From the NCBI RefSeq assembly GCF_030418305.1, contig NZ_JAUHPX010000001.1:124001-188000 (forward strand): 64,000 nt of DNA, read 5' to 3'. The translations under genes were made by a program, and so were the position numbers. This document shows, piece after piece, positions 7,677 through 15,263 of this stretch (position 1 is the first letter of the stretch; each line of letters begins with the position of its first letter). The notes below the pieces were generated by a model. It did not search any database and was not told the origin of the DNA. It saw only the letters and a list, made by a program, of their open reading frames with translations. Source of the stretch: Demequina lignilytica (GTDB lineage Bacteria; Actinomycetota; Actinomycetes; Actinomycetales; Demequinaceae).

Positions 7677-8147
7677 TCACCGGTGTCGGGGGCGGGCGGA
7701 GGCGGTCCTGGACCGCCGTGCGGCGGCGCGCACCATGGCGTCGTCGTCCGCCGCGAGCACGGCGAGCCGCTCACCATGCATCCGGGGGCTCCGGGCGGCG
7801 GCGAGGCGCACGATCCGGTCGCCATGATCGGACAGCGTCTCGATCGCCTCGGTGGTCGCGGAGGGGTTGCGGGCGAGGGCGGCGCAGACCTCCTGATCGC
7901 CGTACAGCGCGACCTCGCGCATGGTCCGCGACGCCAGACCGGCGTGGGCGGCGGCGGCGGCGCGCACCTCGGGGTCGTCGTCGGCGACGAGCCTCGACAG
8001 GATCACCGCGGGGCACTCGGGGTCGAGCGCGGCGGCGAGCCTCGCGTCAGGGGAGGGGTCCACCGAGAGCAGCACCAGGTCCGCCAGGCGGTCGGCCCAG
8101 ACGCGGGTGTCGACGGAGGATCCGGAGCGGTGCACGATGGGGGACAT
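7677..8147 (-). CDS. HEAT/variant leucine-rich-repeat protein
   Basis: A 156-residue soluble protein built of about five helical repeats of roughly 23 residues. Examples are PDARLAAALDPECPAVILSR, DPEVRAAAAAHAGLASRTMR, DQEVCAALARNPSATTEAIE and DRIVRLAAARSPRMHGERLA. This pattern, with paired aliphatic positions and an Asp/Pro turn, resembles the variant leucine-rich-repeat and HEAT-like proteins found in actinobacteria, which are presumed protein-binding scaffolds. No catalytic motif is present. The ATG at 8147 is 6 bases after TAGATT and has no ribosome site, pointing to leaderless translation. It is convergent with the flavodoxin gene. The function is unknown. Confidence 0.65.
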   Translation of the reverse strand: MSPIVHRSGSSVDTRVWADRLADLVLLSVDPSPDARLAAALDPECPAVILSRLVADDDPEVRAAAAAHAGLASRTMREVALYGDQEVCAALARNPSATTEAIETLSDHGDRIVRLAAARSPRMHGERLAVLAADDDAMVRAAARRSRTASARPRHR

Positions 8148-8153
8148 ACCGCC

Positions 8154-8159
8154 AATCTA
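8154..8159 (-). promoter_or_regulatory. -10 hexamer for the repeat-protein gene (leaderless type)
   Basis: TAGATT on the minus strand is separated by 6 bases from the ATG at 8147. Confidence 0.4.
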
Positions 8160-8196
8160 TGACCGTACGGGCGCGCTCGCCAGGGACCAACGAACT

Positions 8197-8223
8197 AGAT
8201 ATCTGGTGTAACACAAGTATTGT
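8197..8223. promoter_or_regulatory. Cluster of short palindromes in an A+T-rich patch
   Basis: Three palindromes touch one another: AGATATCT (8197-8204), GTGTaACAC (8206-8214) and ACAAgtaTTGT (8213-8223). They sit in a conspicuously A+T-rich patch of the 230-base gap between the minus-strand repeat gene and the plus-strand small membrane peptide. This suggests an operator or divergent control region; no known factor is recognised. The rest of the gap (8224-8377) shows only a TAAACT hexamer at 8297-8302. Confidence 0.35.
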
Positions 8224-8377
8224 CCTACGCCAACTACGCGTGACTCGGTCGCGGCGCGTCGTGACCGTCGACGGGGGTGGAGCACCCGCGCCGCGATAAA
8301 CTGGAGGTGGTCCCCACACCCGGCGACGAGGCCGGTGAGATCCATCGCGCCTCGCCGCATGACTCGATGGAGCGCAC

Positions 8378-8512
8378 ATGTTCATCGTCGCGGCCGCGGG
8401 GGCCACCGCCTCCCAGACCCCGCCCGGATTCTTCTTCATGGTCGCGGTGCTCGCCGCGGGCGCGATCGCCTCCGTGGCGGTCGCGTGGAGGAACCATCAC
8501 CCGCGCCGTTGA
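8378..8512 (+). CDS. Small single-span membrane peptide
   Basis: A 44-residue open frame with one hydrophobic span, about residues 18-37 (FFFMVAVLAAGAIASVAVAW), flanked by a short polar N-terminus and the basic tail RNHHPRR, which predicts a cytoplasmic C-terminus. GGAG 8 bases before the ATG is a plausible ribosome site. A TAAACT hexamer about 75 bases upstream could be its -10. It fills the gap between two minus-strand genes and stops 15 bases from the lipoprotein gene end. I do not recognise it; a shared family in related genomes would be needed to be sure that it is a gene. Confidence 0.45.
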   Translation: MFIVAAAGATASQTPPGFFFMVAVLAAGAIASVAVAWRNHHPRR

Positions 8513-8527
8513 GCATGCGCGGGGGCG

Positions 8528-9118
8528 TCACCCGCAGGACTCGTAGGCCGCGCGGGTCACGTCCACGTGCAGCTGGGCGTGTCCGGCGTACTCGCGCGCG
8601 AGGTCCAGGTCGCCGGCTTCGAGCGTGAGCGTGGCCCAGCCGACGACGCGCTGGGGATGAGACGGCAGCGAGGGGAACGTGTTCCCGCCGGGGGCCCACG
8701 CGTCGATCGCCTCGAGCATGATGTCCCACCGCTCCCGCGGGTCCTCCCAGGAGCCGCCCAGCACGTCGGCGTCGACGCAGGCGTTGAGCGCGGGCGGGCC
8801 CGCGAGGCCGGAGGAGCCGTCGAGCCCCGGAAGCACTCCGGTCGCGGGATCCACCCCGAGGGAGCCGTCGCCGTCGCCGTCCCCGTAGAGGGGCCCCGCG
8901 GGACCCACGACGAGGTTGCGCGCGTCCTCCGCGGCCGCGTGCGCCTCGGCGACGGTAGCGGCCTCACGCCACGAGCCGACCGCCACGTCGAGCGCGTCGA
9001 GCCGTGCGGCGATCGCCGAGGGGATCGCGGTCGAGGCGGGTTCCGCGTCGTCGGGCACCTGTGCCGAGCACGCCGCCAGCAAGGCAGCCGTCGCGAGCGT
9101 CAGGAGGAGCCGTCTCAT
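8528..9118 (-). CDS. Putative secreted lipoprotein
   Basis: A 196-residue protein starting with a lipoprotein signal peptide: MRRLLLTLATAALLAACSAQ with lipobox LAAC, so Cys17 would carry the lipid after cleavage. The mature part has a helical segment (about 30-70), a Gly/Asp-rich stretch (GDGDGDGSLG) that could bind calcium, and a C-terminal helical segment with two further cysteines, one at the penultimate residue. I do not recognise the family. The frame is open upstream, but ATG 9118 gives the signal peptide and lies 6 bases after TACCGT. Lnt, encoded at 13.7-15.2 kb, would acylate such proteins. Confidence 0.65.
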   Translation of the reverse strand: MRRLLLTLATAALLAACSAQVPDDAEPASTAIPSAIAARLDALDVAVGSWREAATVAEAHAAAEDARNLVVGPAGPLYGDGDGDGSLGVDPATGVLPGLDGSSGLAGPPALNACVDADVLGGSWEDPRERWDIMLEAIDAWAPGGNTFPSLPSHPQRVVGWATLTLEAGDLDLAREYAGHAQLHVDVTRAAYESCG

Positions 9119-9124
9119 CGCCAC

Positions 9125-9130
9125 ACGGTA
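9125..9130 (-). promoter_or_regulatory. -10 hexamer for the lipoprotein gene (leaderless type)
   Basis: TACCGT on the minus strand lies 6 bases before the ATG at 9118. Confidence 0.35.
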
Positions 9131-9140
9131 CCGCCGACGG

Positions 9141-9839
9141 TCAGGCCGCGGCGCGGAGGCCCGCGTCGACGGCGCCGAGCGCCCTGGCCAGGGCGGCCGC
9201 GCCCGGGGCGGCGTCCGCGTCGCGAGGGCTGCGCCACCGCGCGGCGACCTCGATCTGCAGGCCGGCGAGCCCGAGGTGCCGCTGCGCGAGGTGCGTGACC
9301 GTGTAGTGGGGGCGCGCGTCGAACGGCGCGTCGACCGCCACGTCGAAGTCCTCGAGCTCGTGGCGGAGGACCTCGACCGCGAGCAGCTCGAGCGGTCCGG
9401 GCCGCGGCCCGGTGCCCAGGCAGAAGTCGGGACCGTGGTGATCGCCCATGCCATGGATGTCCACCACCATGCGGGCCGGAGGCCGCAACTCCCTGAGATG
9501 GCGGGCGAACGGGTCGTCCCGCTCGTCCCAGGAGTCCCACGGTGCGTGAGCCCGGGCGGAGACGACCGCGGAGACATCGGCGAGCTCCCCGGCCAGCAGC
9601 GTGAGCGAGCCCGTGTGGAGGTCGGCCTGCTTCATCGCGCCGGCGCGATAGTGGCGCGTGCCGTGCGGGGCGCTGAGCACGAGCGCGCTGTCGCGGTCGA
9701 CGTGGAGCGCGGCGTCCTCGTCGCCGTCGCGCGCGTCCTCCCGGGCGACCCGGAACCGTGCGTCGATCGCGCGCCACCGCGAGGAGACATCCGGCTCGCG
9801 CGCCTCGAGCGCGACGGGATCGAGTTCGTGCGTCGTCAC
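9141..9839 (-). CDS. N-formylglutamate amidohydrolase-like protein
   Basis: A 232-residue soluble protein. The motifs APHGTRHYRAGAMKQADLHT (about residues 57-76) and MVVDIHGMGDHHGPDFCLGT (about 123-142) resemble the metal-binding histidine/aspartate segments of the N-formylglutamate amidohydrolase superfamily, related to zinc carboxypeptidase-like folds. The family hydrolyses N-formyl or N-acyl amino acids, but this member has no histidine-degradation neighbours, so the substrate is open. GGAG 7 bases before the GTG supports the start. The upstream gap holds an A+T-rich palindrome (10031-10044). Confidence 0.5.
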   Translation of the reverse strand: MTTHELDPVALEAREPDVSSRWRAIDARFRVAREDARDGDEDAALHVDRDSALVLSAPHGTRHYRAGAMKQADLHTGSLTLLAGELADVSAVVSARAHAPWDSWDERDDPFARHLRELRPPARMVVDIHGMGDHHGPDFCLGTGPRPGPLELLAVEVLRHELEDFDVAVDAPFDARPHYTVTHLAQRHLGLAGLQIEVAARWRSPRDADAAPGAAALARALGAVDAGLRAAA

Positions 9840-10030
9840 CAGGTCTCCAGCCTTCTCAGGGTGGTGCTCACGGGTTCTGCTGGCGTTACCGTACCGCGAT
9901 ACTGCTTATATGTGTGGGTGCGCCGCGCCCGGTGACGCGTGGGCGTCCAACACAGCACGCCTGACGTCCGGGCGAGCGGACGCGCCTGAGGGGGAAGGGG
10001 CTCACCCGCCCGCCCCGCGTGCGAACTGAC

Positions 10031-10044
10031 ATAATGCACATTAT
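10031..10044. promoter_or_regulatory. A+T-rich palindrome between the amidohydrolase-like and UvrA-like genes
   Basis: ATAATGcaCATTAT has 6-base perfect arms and stands out in G+C-rich surroundings. It lies 25 bases past the UvrA-like stop and about 190 bases upstream of the amidohydrolase-like start. It could be an operator or a weak terminator. Nothing else is evident in the 229-base gap apart from the A+T-rich stretch at about 9895-9915. Confidence 0.3.
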
Positions 10045-10068
10045 CGGCATCACGCGCAGAGCGTGGCG

Positions 10069-12432
10069 TCACGCCCCGACGTAGCGCGCGAGGTGCTCAC
10101 CGGTGAGCGTCGACCGGTCTGCCACCAGCGCCGTGGGCGTGCCCTCGAAGACCACCCGGCCGCCGTCGTGACCCGCGCCCGGTCCGAGGTCGATGATCCA
10201 GTCCGCGTGCGCCATGACCGCCTGATGGTGCTCGATGACGATCACGGTCCGGCCGGCGTCGACGAGCCTGTCCAGCAGCCCGAGCAGGTTGTCGACGTCC
10301 GCCAGGTGCAGGCCCGTGGTCGGCTCGTCCAGGATGTACACGTCGCCGCGCTCGGCCATGCGTGCCGCGAGGCGCAGCCGCTGCCGCTCGCCGCCCGACA
10401 GCGACGTCAGCTCCTGGCCCAGCTTGACATAACCGAGACCCACATCCACCAGCCGCGCCGCGATGGCCGCCGCGGCCGGCACCCGCGCATCGTCCCGGAG
10501 GAAGAACTCCGCCGCCTCCGCCGCCGGCATCTCGAGGACGTCCACGATCGAGCGTCCGCCCAGCGTGTGCGCGAGCACGGCGGCCTGGAAGCGCCGGCCC
10601 TCGCAGACTTCGCACGGCGTCTCCACCGTGTCCATCGGCCCCAGGTCGGTGTAGATGACCCCGGCGCCGTTGCACGCCGGGCAGGCCCCCTCCGAGTTCG
10701 CACTGAACAGCGCGGGCTTCACGCCGTTGGCCTTCGCGAATGCCTTGCGCACGGGTTCCAGCAGGCCCGTGTAGGTCGCGGGATTCGAGCGCCGCGATCC
10801 CTTGATCGCCGACTGGTCGATCGCCACCACGCCCTCGCGCCCCGCGACCGACCCGTGGATGAGCGAGCTCTTGCCCGAGCCCGCGACTCCCGTGACCACC
10901 ACGAGCACGCCCGTGGGCACATCGACGTCGACGTCGCGCAGGTTGTGCGACGATGCGCCGCGGACCTGGATGGCGCCGGTCGGCCTGCGCACAGCCTCCT
11001 TGAGCGCCGCGCGGTGGTCGAGGTGACCTCCGGTGAGGGTGCCGGAGGCGCGCAATCCGGAGAGATCTCCCTGGTAGACCACCTCTCCCCCGCTGCCACC
11101 CGCGCCCGGGCCCATGTCGACCACATGGTCGGCGATCGCGATGGCCTCCGGCTTGTGCTCGACCACCAGCACCGTGTTGCCTTTGTCGCGCAGCTGCAGG
11201 AGCAGGCGGTTCATCGACTCGATGTCGTGCGGATGCAGGCCGATCGTGGGCTCGTCGAACACGTACGTCACGTCGGTGAGCGCCGACCCGAGGTGCCGGA
11301 TCATCCGCGTGCGCTGCGACTCCCCTCCCGAGAGCGTCCCGGCGGGACGGTCGAGGGACAGGTAGCCGAGCCCGATCTCGACGAACGCGTCCAGCAGGGC
11401 GCGCAGGCCCTCGAGCAGCGGCGCCGCCTCGGGCGCGTCGATCGTCCCCGCCCAGGCCGCGAGGTCCGTGATCTGCATCGCGCAGGCGTCCGCGATGCTC
11501 ACGCCGTCGATACGGGAGCCGCGGGCGCCGTCGTTGAGACGGGTGCCCGCGCAGTCCGGGCACGTCGTGAACGCCACCGCTCGCTCCACGAAAGCCCTGA
11601 TGTGGGGCTGCATCGCCTCGAGGTCCTTGGAGAGCATGGACTTCTGGATCTTCGGGATCAGGCCCTCGTATGTCATGTTGATGCCCGCGATCTTGACCTT
11701 GGTGGGCGCCTTGTACAGGAGGCTGTCGCGCTCGCGCTCCGAGTAGTCCCGGAGCGGCTTGTCGGGGTCGAGGAAGCCCGACTCGGTGTACATGCGCACC
11801 GCCCATCCGTCGGCGGTGTACCCCGGCACGGTGATGGCGCCCTCGGCCAGGGACCGCGAGTCGTCGAGGATCTGCGTCAGGTCGATGTCGTCGACCCGGC
11901 CCATGCCCTCGCAGCGGGCGCACATCCCGCCGACCAGGGTGTACTCGCGCTTCTGCGCCTGCGTCGAGGCGCCCTTCGCGACCTTCACGCTGCCGACGCC
12001 CGTCGACGAGGCGACGTTGAAGGAGTAGGCCTGCGGCGACGGCAGCCGGGGCTCGGCCAGGCGGCTGAACAGGATCCGCAGCATCGCGTTCGCGTCCGTG
12101 GCGGTGCCGACGGTGGACCGCGAGTTTGCCCCCATGCGCTCCTGCGACACGGTGATCGCGGTGGTGAGGCCCTCGAGGAGATCGACCTCGGGACGCGCCA
12201 TGGTCGGCATGAAGTTCTGAACGAACGCCGAGTACGTCTCGTTGATCATCCGGCGGGACTCGGCCGCGATGGTGTCGAACACCAGCGAGCTCTTGCCGGA
12301 GCCCGACACCCCGGTGAACACCGTGAGACGCCGCTTGGGAAGGTCGAGCGAGACGTCCTTGAGGTTGTTCTCGCGCGCTCCCCGCACGCGGATCGCGTCG
12401 TGAGCATCCGCCGGATGCGTCGGACCTGCCAT
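10069..12432 (-). CDS. UvrA-like ABC ATPase (short UvrA paralogue)
   Basis: A 787-residue protein with two ABC modules. The first Walker A is VFTGVSGSGKSSLVFDTI (about residue 40) and the second is VVTGVAGSGKSSLIHGSV (about 510). Both have ABC signatures (TLSGGESQRTRM and SLSGGERQRLRL). UvrA-type zinc-binding CxxC pairs are present (CARCEG, CPDCAG, CPACNG, CEVCEG). Canonical UvrA is about 950 residues; this one is shorter in the region between the first Walker A and its signature, where UvrB and DNA contacts lie. Such UvrA-like proteins occur beside drug-resistance loci and in many actinobacteria. Its role in nucleotide-excision repair is therefore uncertain; no uvrB or uvrC is nearby. Confidence 0.85.
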   Translation of the reverse strand: MAGPTHPADAHDAIRVRGARENNLKDVSLDLPKRRLTVFTGVSGSGKSSLVFDTIAAESRRMINETYSAFVQNFMPTMARPEVDLLEGLTTAITVSQERMGANSRSTVGTATDANAMLRILFSRLAEPRLPSPQAYSFNVASSTGVGSVKVAKGASTQAQKREYTLVGGMCARCEGMGRVDDIDLTQILDDSRSLAEGAITVPGYTADGWAVRMYTESGFLDPDKPLRDYSERERDSLLYKAPTKVKIAGINMTYEGLIPKIQKSMLSKDLEAMQPHIRAFVERAVAFTTCPDCAGTRLNDGARGSRIDGVSIADACAMQITDLAAWAGTIDAPEAAPLLEGLRALLDAFVEIGLGYLSLDRPAGTLSGGESQRTRMIRHLGSALTDVTYVFDEPTIGLHPHDIESMNRLLLQLRDKGNTVLVVEHKPEAIAIADHVVDMGPGAGGSGGEVVYQGDLSGLRASGTLTGGHLDHRAALKEAVRRPTGAIQVRGASSHNLRDVDVDVPTGVLVVVTGVAGSGKSSLIHGSVAGREGVVAIDQSAIKGSRRSNPATYTGLLEPVRKAFAKANGVKPALFSANSEGACPACNGAGVIYTDLGPMDTVETPCEVCEGRRFQAAVLAHTLGGRSIVDVLEMPAAEAAEFFLRDDARVPAAAAIAARLVDVGLGYVKLGQELTSLSGGERQRLRLAARMAERGDVYILDEPTTGLHLADVDNLLGLLDRLVDAGRTVIVIEHHQAVMAHADWIIDLGPGAGHDGGRVVFEGTPTALVADRSTLTGEHLARYVGA

Positions 12433-12448
12433 GAGCCGCTCCCCTCCC

Positions 12449-12466
12449 CCGTGCCGTCGGGCACGG
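12449..12466 (-). other. Leader hairpin of the UvrA-like gene
   Basis: CCGTGCC (12449-12455) and GGCACGG (12460-12466) form a perfect 7-base stem with a 4-base loop about 17 bases upstream of the ATG, adjoining the G/A-rich ribosome site. Its role is unknown. Confidence 0.35.
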
Positions 12467-12502
12467 CGTCAGTATGGTCCACCGGGCCCGCCGCGCGCGC
12501 CA

Positions 12503-12528
12503 GGAACAACGTCATGCAACCGTACGTT
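12503..12528 (+). promoter_or_regulatory. Sigma-R/SigH-type promoter of rbpA
   Basis: GGAAC (12503-12507), exactly 18 bases, then GTT (12526-12528) reproduces the GGAAT-N18-GTT promoter of the thiol-stress sigma factor SigR of Streptomyces and SigH of mycobacteria. rbpA of Streptomyces coelicolor is a known SigR target. The predicted leader is about 35 bases. Confidence 0.6.
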
Positions 12529-12569
12529 GACCCCTGTGTGCAGGATCTACCTGCGAGAAGGAGGCAGAC

Positions 12570-12902
12570 ATGGCTGATCGCGCACTGCGTGGCATGCGGC
12601 TGGGCACCCAGAGCATGGAGTCGATCCACCACGCCGAGCTGGCGGAGCGGGTCGAGGTCCACTACGACTGCCCCAACGGGCACGTGGTCTCGATGCCGTT
12701 CTCGGTGGAGGCCGACGTCCCCCTGTCGTGGGAGTGCCACTGCGGCGCCCTCGCGCTCCTGCGGGACGGCAACCAGCCCGAGGCCAAGGACGTCAAGCCG
12801 CAGCGCACCCACTGGGACATGCTGCTCGAGCGGCGCACCATCCCCGAGCTCGAGGAGCTCCTGGAGGAGCGTCTCGAGCTCCTGCGGGCGAGCCGCCGCT
12901 AG
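12570..12902 (+). CDS. rbpA: RNA polymerase-binding protein RbpA
   Basis: A 110-residue actinobacterial transcription factor that binds the primary sigma factor and RNA polymerase and stabilises open complexes. The core beta-barrel domain is at about residues 28-70 (VHYDCPNGHVVSMPFSVEAD and SWECHCGALAL, with cysteines of the usual zinc-like pattern). It is followed by the basic linker KDVKPQRTHWDMLLERR and the C-terminal sigma-interaction helix IPELEELLEERLELLRASRR. AAGGAGG 6-7 bases before ATG 12570 is a strong ribosome site. The sigma-R-like promoter suggests induction by thiol oxidation. It is convergent with ppm1 through a shared terminator, as in other actinobacteria. Confidence 0.95.
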   Translation: MADRALRGMRLGTQSMESIHHAELAERVEVHYDCPNGHVVSMPFSVEADVPLSWECHCGALALLRDGNQPEAKDVKPQRTHWDMLLERRTIPELEELLEERLELLRASRR

Positions 12903-12914
12903 GCGCCCCGCTCA

Positions 12915-12942
12915 CGAAGGCCCCGCCACGGCGGGGCCTTCG
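12915..12942. terminator. Shared terminator of rbpA and ppm1
   Basis: A perfect 12-base stem (12915-12926 with 12931-12942) around a 4-base loop lies between convergent stop codons at 12902 and 12953. It has no T-run, as is common in high-G+C actinobacteria. Confidence 0.75.
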
Positions 12943-12952
12943 CCATGTCCGG

Positions 12953-13693
12953 TCAGCGCCGACGGACGATGCCGACGACCTGGCTCGCCCGGTGCGCGAG
13001 GCCCCACTGGGTCACCTTGACCAGAGCCTCCCGGATGATCGCGTTCGACATCTTGGACGCCCCGAGGTCGCGCTCGACGAAGGTGATCGGGACCTCGACC
13101 ACGACCCCGCCGGCCCTCAGCACGCGCCACACCATGTCGACCTGGAAGCAGTAGCCCTGGGACTCGACGTCGTCGAGAACGATCCCGCGGAGCGCGTCGG
13201 CGCGGTACACGCGGAAGCCTGCCGTCGCATCGTGCACCCCGATGCCGAGCGCCAGCCGGACGTAGAGGTTCGCGCCCGCCGACAGCACGTGCCGGTGGCG
13301 CGGCCAGTTCACGACGGAACCGCCGGTCACCCAGCGCGACCCGATCACCAGCGCGGGGCGATCGTCGCCGGCGGCGGCCTCCAGCAGGCGCGGCAGATCC
13401 ACCGCCCGGTGCGAGCCGTCGGCGTCCATCTCGCACAGGAGGTCGTAGCCGCGGTCGAGGCCCCACGCGAAGCCGGCGCGGTAGGCGGCCCCGAGGCCCT
13501 GCTTGGAGTCCCGGCGCAGCACGTGGATCCGGGGGTCCTCCTGCTGCTCCGCCCATGCGCCGGTGCCGTCCGGCGAGCCGTCGTCGACCACCAGGAGGTG
13601 GACCTCGGGCGCGGCGGACAGCACCCCCGCAATCTGACGCGGAAGCGACTCCCGCTCGTTGTAGGTCGGGATGATGACGAGGGTGCCGCTCAC
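12953..13693 (-). CDS. ppm1: Polyprenol monophosphomannose synthase (dolichyl-phosphate mannosyltransferase family)
   Basis: A 246-residue GT2 glycosyltransferase that transfers mannose from GDP-mannose to polyprenyl phosphate for lipoglycans and protein mannosylation. Signature segments: [18 protein letters not shown] (nucleotide binding), [31 protein letters not shown] and the catalytic [11 protein letters not shown]. It lacks membrane spans, so it acts at the inner face of the membrane. The GTG start overlaps the lnt stop as GTGA, predicting coupling. In M. tuberculosis the two activities are fused in Ppm1; here they are separate but overlapping genes. The gene ends at the shared terminator with rbpA. 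Confidence 0.9.
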   Translation of the reverse strand: MSGTLVIIPTYNERESLPRQIAGVLSAAPEVHLLVVDDGSPDGTGAWAEQQEDPRIHVLRRDSKQGLGAAYRAGFAWGLDRGYDLLCEMDADGSHRAVDLPRLLEAAAGDDRPALVIGSRWVTGGSVVNWPRHRHVLSAGANLYVRLALGIGVHDATAGFRVYRADALRGIVLDDVESQGYCFQVDMVWRVLRAGGVVVEVPITFVERDLGASKMSNAIIREALVKVTQWGLAHRASQVVGIVRRR

Positions 13694-15219
13694 CAGTCGT
13701 ACCTGTCGGCGATCCGGCGGCGGACCGCCATCAGCACGATCACGACGGGCACGATCAGCAGGCCCCAGCCGATGAACCATCCGAAGCGGACCGCCGGCGT
13801 CGTCTCGGTCCGGAGGCCCACGTGGGCGTACATCGATGCCGCCTCGAAGAGCTCGGTGTCCTGCAGCACGCGGCCGCTCGGGTCCACCACGGCGCTCACG
13901 CCCACGGTCGAGGCCTGCACGGCCACGCGGCCGGTCTCGATCGCCCGCAGCCGCGTCATCTGCAGCTGCTGCGTGGACTCCGCCGTCCTCCCGAAGGTCG
14001 CGTTGTTGGTCTGGACGATCAGCAGCTCGGCGCCGGCGGCGACCGACTCCCGCACGATCGAGTCGTACGCCACCTCGAAGCAGATGACCGTCCCGATGCG
14101 GACGGTGCGGTCGAGCGCCGTCACCGGCACGTCCATCGTCGCGACGGACGTGCCGGGGATCATGTCGACCACCCGGTCCACCCACGGCGAGAAGTTCCGG
14201 GCGACGGACCGCAGCGGGATGTACTCGGCGAACGGCGCCGGGCGCTGCTTGGAGTAGGAGTCGATGACCGTGCCCGAGGTGCTGAGCAGCAGCGAGGTGT
14301 TGTACCGGCCGTCGACCGGCGTGTAGTCGACGGTCCCGAGCAGGATCGGCGCATCCGCGGCCTGGGCGGCGGTGGTCACCGCCTCGAAGGTGGCGTCATC
14401 GACCCGCGGGTCGTAGTCCGCGGCGTTCTCGGGCCACACCACCAGGTCGATCGGCCCGGGGGCCTCCTCGACCATCCGCAGCGTCTCGTCGAGGTGGTTC
14501 CGGGTGACCTCGCGCGCGTTGTCGAACGAGTCGAGCCCGCGGTCCGGGGTGTTGCCCTGGACGATTCCGAGCCGGATGGTGCCGTCCTGCGCCTGGGCGT
14601 CGAGCGGCACGACGTAGCCGACGCCGAGGAGCCCGATCGCGAGCACGGGCGCGAACGCGGCGCCCAGCGCCCGGCGGCGACGCAGCGACTCGAACGCGAG
14701 GCCCAGCAGCGCGCCCGCGAGCACCACCACGAGCGAGACGAGCGGCACCCCGCCCGCCCAGGCCAGGCGCGCCACGGGCGCGTCGATGAACGCGTATCCG
14801 ATCCGCCCCCACGGGAAGCCGCCGAACGGCACCATCGACCGCAGCTGCTCGGAGGCGACCCAGATCAGGGCGAAGACCGGCGCCGCGGCCCACGCGTGCG
14901 CCTCCAGCATGCCCGACCGGCGCACGTGGGCCCAGGCCATGCCGATCAGCCCGAAGAAGAGGCCCTCCGCGACGCACAGCGCGACCCAGGGGATGGGGCC
15001 GACCGCGAGGTACGCCCACCACAGATGCGGGAGCAGGAACGCGACGCCGAACACCCAGCCGAGCGCCAGCCCCGACCACGCCGACGCGCGCTCGAGCGCC
15101 CACCACAGCAGCGCGACGGCGACCAGCCCGAGCGGCCACCAGCCGGTGTCGGGGAACGCCAGGTTGAGGATGGCTCCTGCGCCGGCGGCGAGCAGGAGGT
15201 TCCTCAGTCGCAGCAGCAC
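13690..15219 (-). CDS. lnt: Apolipoprotein N-acyltransferase
   Basis: A 509-residue membrane enzyme that N-acylates the lipid-modified cysteine of lipoproteins. The first 210 residues contain about six hydrophobic spans. The extracytoplasmic nitrilase-like domain holds the triad in order: Glu in [11 protein letters not shown], Lys in [14 protein letters not shown] and Cys in [12 protein letters not shown] final membrane span lies near the C-terminus ([20 protein letters not shown]). The GTG at 15219 follows TAGGCT by 6 bases with no ribosome site, suggesting a leaderless transcript. It overlaps ppm1 by four bases. Lipoproteins encoded in the window, such as the one at 8.5-9.1 kb, are likely substrates. 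Confidence 0.92.
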   Translation of the reverse strand: MLLRLRNLLLAAGAGAILNLAFPDTGWWPLGLVAVALLWWALERASAWSGLALGWVFGVAFLLPHLWWAYLAVGPIPWVALCVAEGLFFGLIGMAWAHVRRSGMLEAHAWAAAPVFALIWVASEQLRSMVPFGGFPWGRIGYAFIDAPVARLAWAGGVPLVSLVVVLAGALLGLAFESLRRRRALGAAFAPVLAIGLLGVGYVVPLDAQAQDGTIRLGIVQGNTPDRGLDSFDNAREVTRNHLDETLRMVEEAPGPIDLVVWPENAADYDPRVDDATFEAVTTAAQAADAPILLGTVDYTPVDGRYNTSLLLSTSGTVIDSYSKQRPAPFAEYIPLRSVARNFSPWVDRVVDMIPGTSVATMDVPVTALDRTVRIGTVICFEVAYDSIVRESVAAGAELLIVQTNNATFGRTAESTQQLQMTRLRAIETGRVAVQASTVGVSAVVDPSGRVLQDTELFEAASMYAHVGLRTETTPAVRFGWFIGWGLLIVPVVIVLMAVRRRIADRYDW

Positions 15220-15225
15220 GGACCC

Positions 15226-15231
15226 AGCCTA
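15226..15231 (-). promoter_or_regulatory. -10 hexamer for lnt-ppm1 (leaderless type)
   Basis: TAGGCT on the minus strand lies 6 bases before the GTG at 15219. It separates lnt-ppm1 transcription from helY upstream. Confidence 0.45.
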
Positions 15232-15263
15232 AGGTCTTCGCGGGCGGTCGCCCGACGGCGCGC

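Noticed and set aside
10063-13020. Long plus-strand frame opposite the UvrA-like gene
   Set aside because: Shadow of the UvrA-like gene; the true plus-strand gene in this area is rbpA with its own frame and ribosome site.
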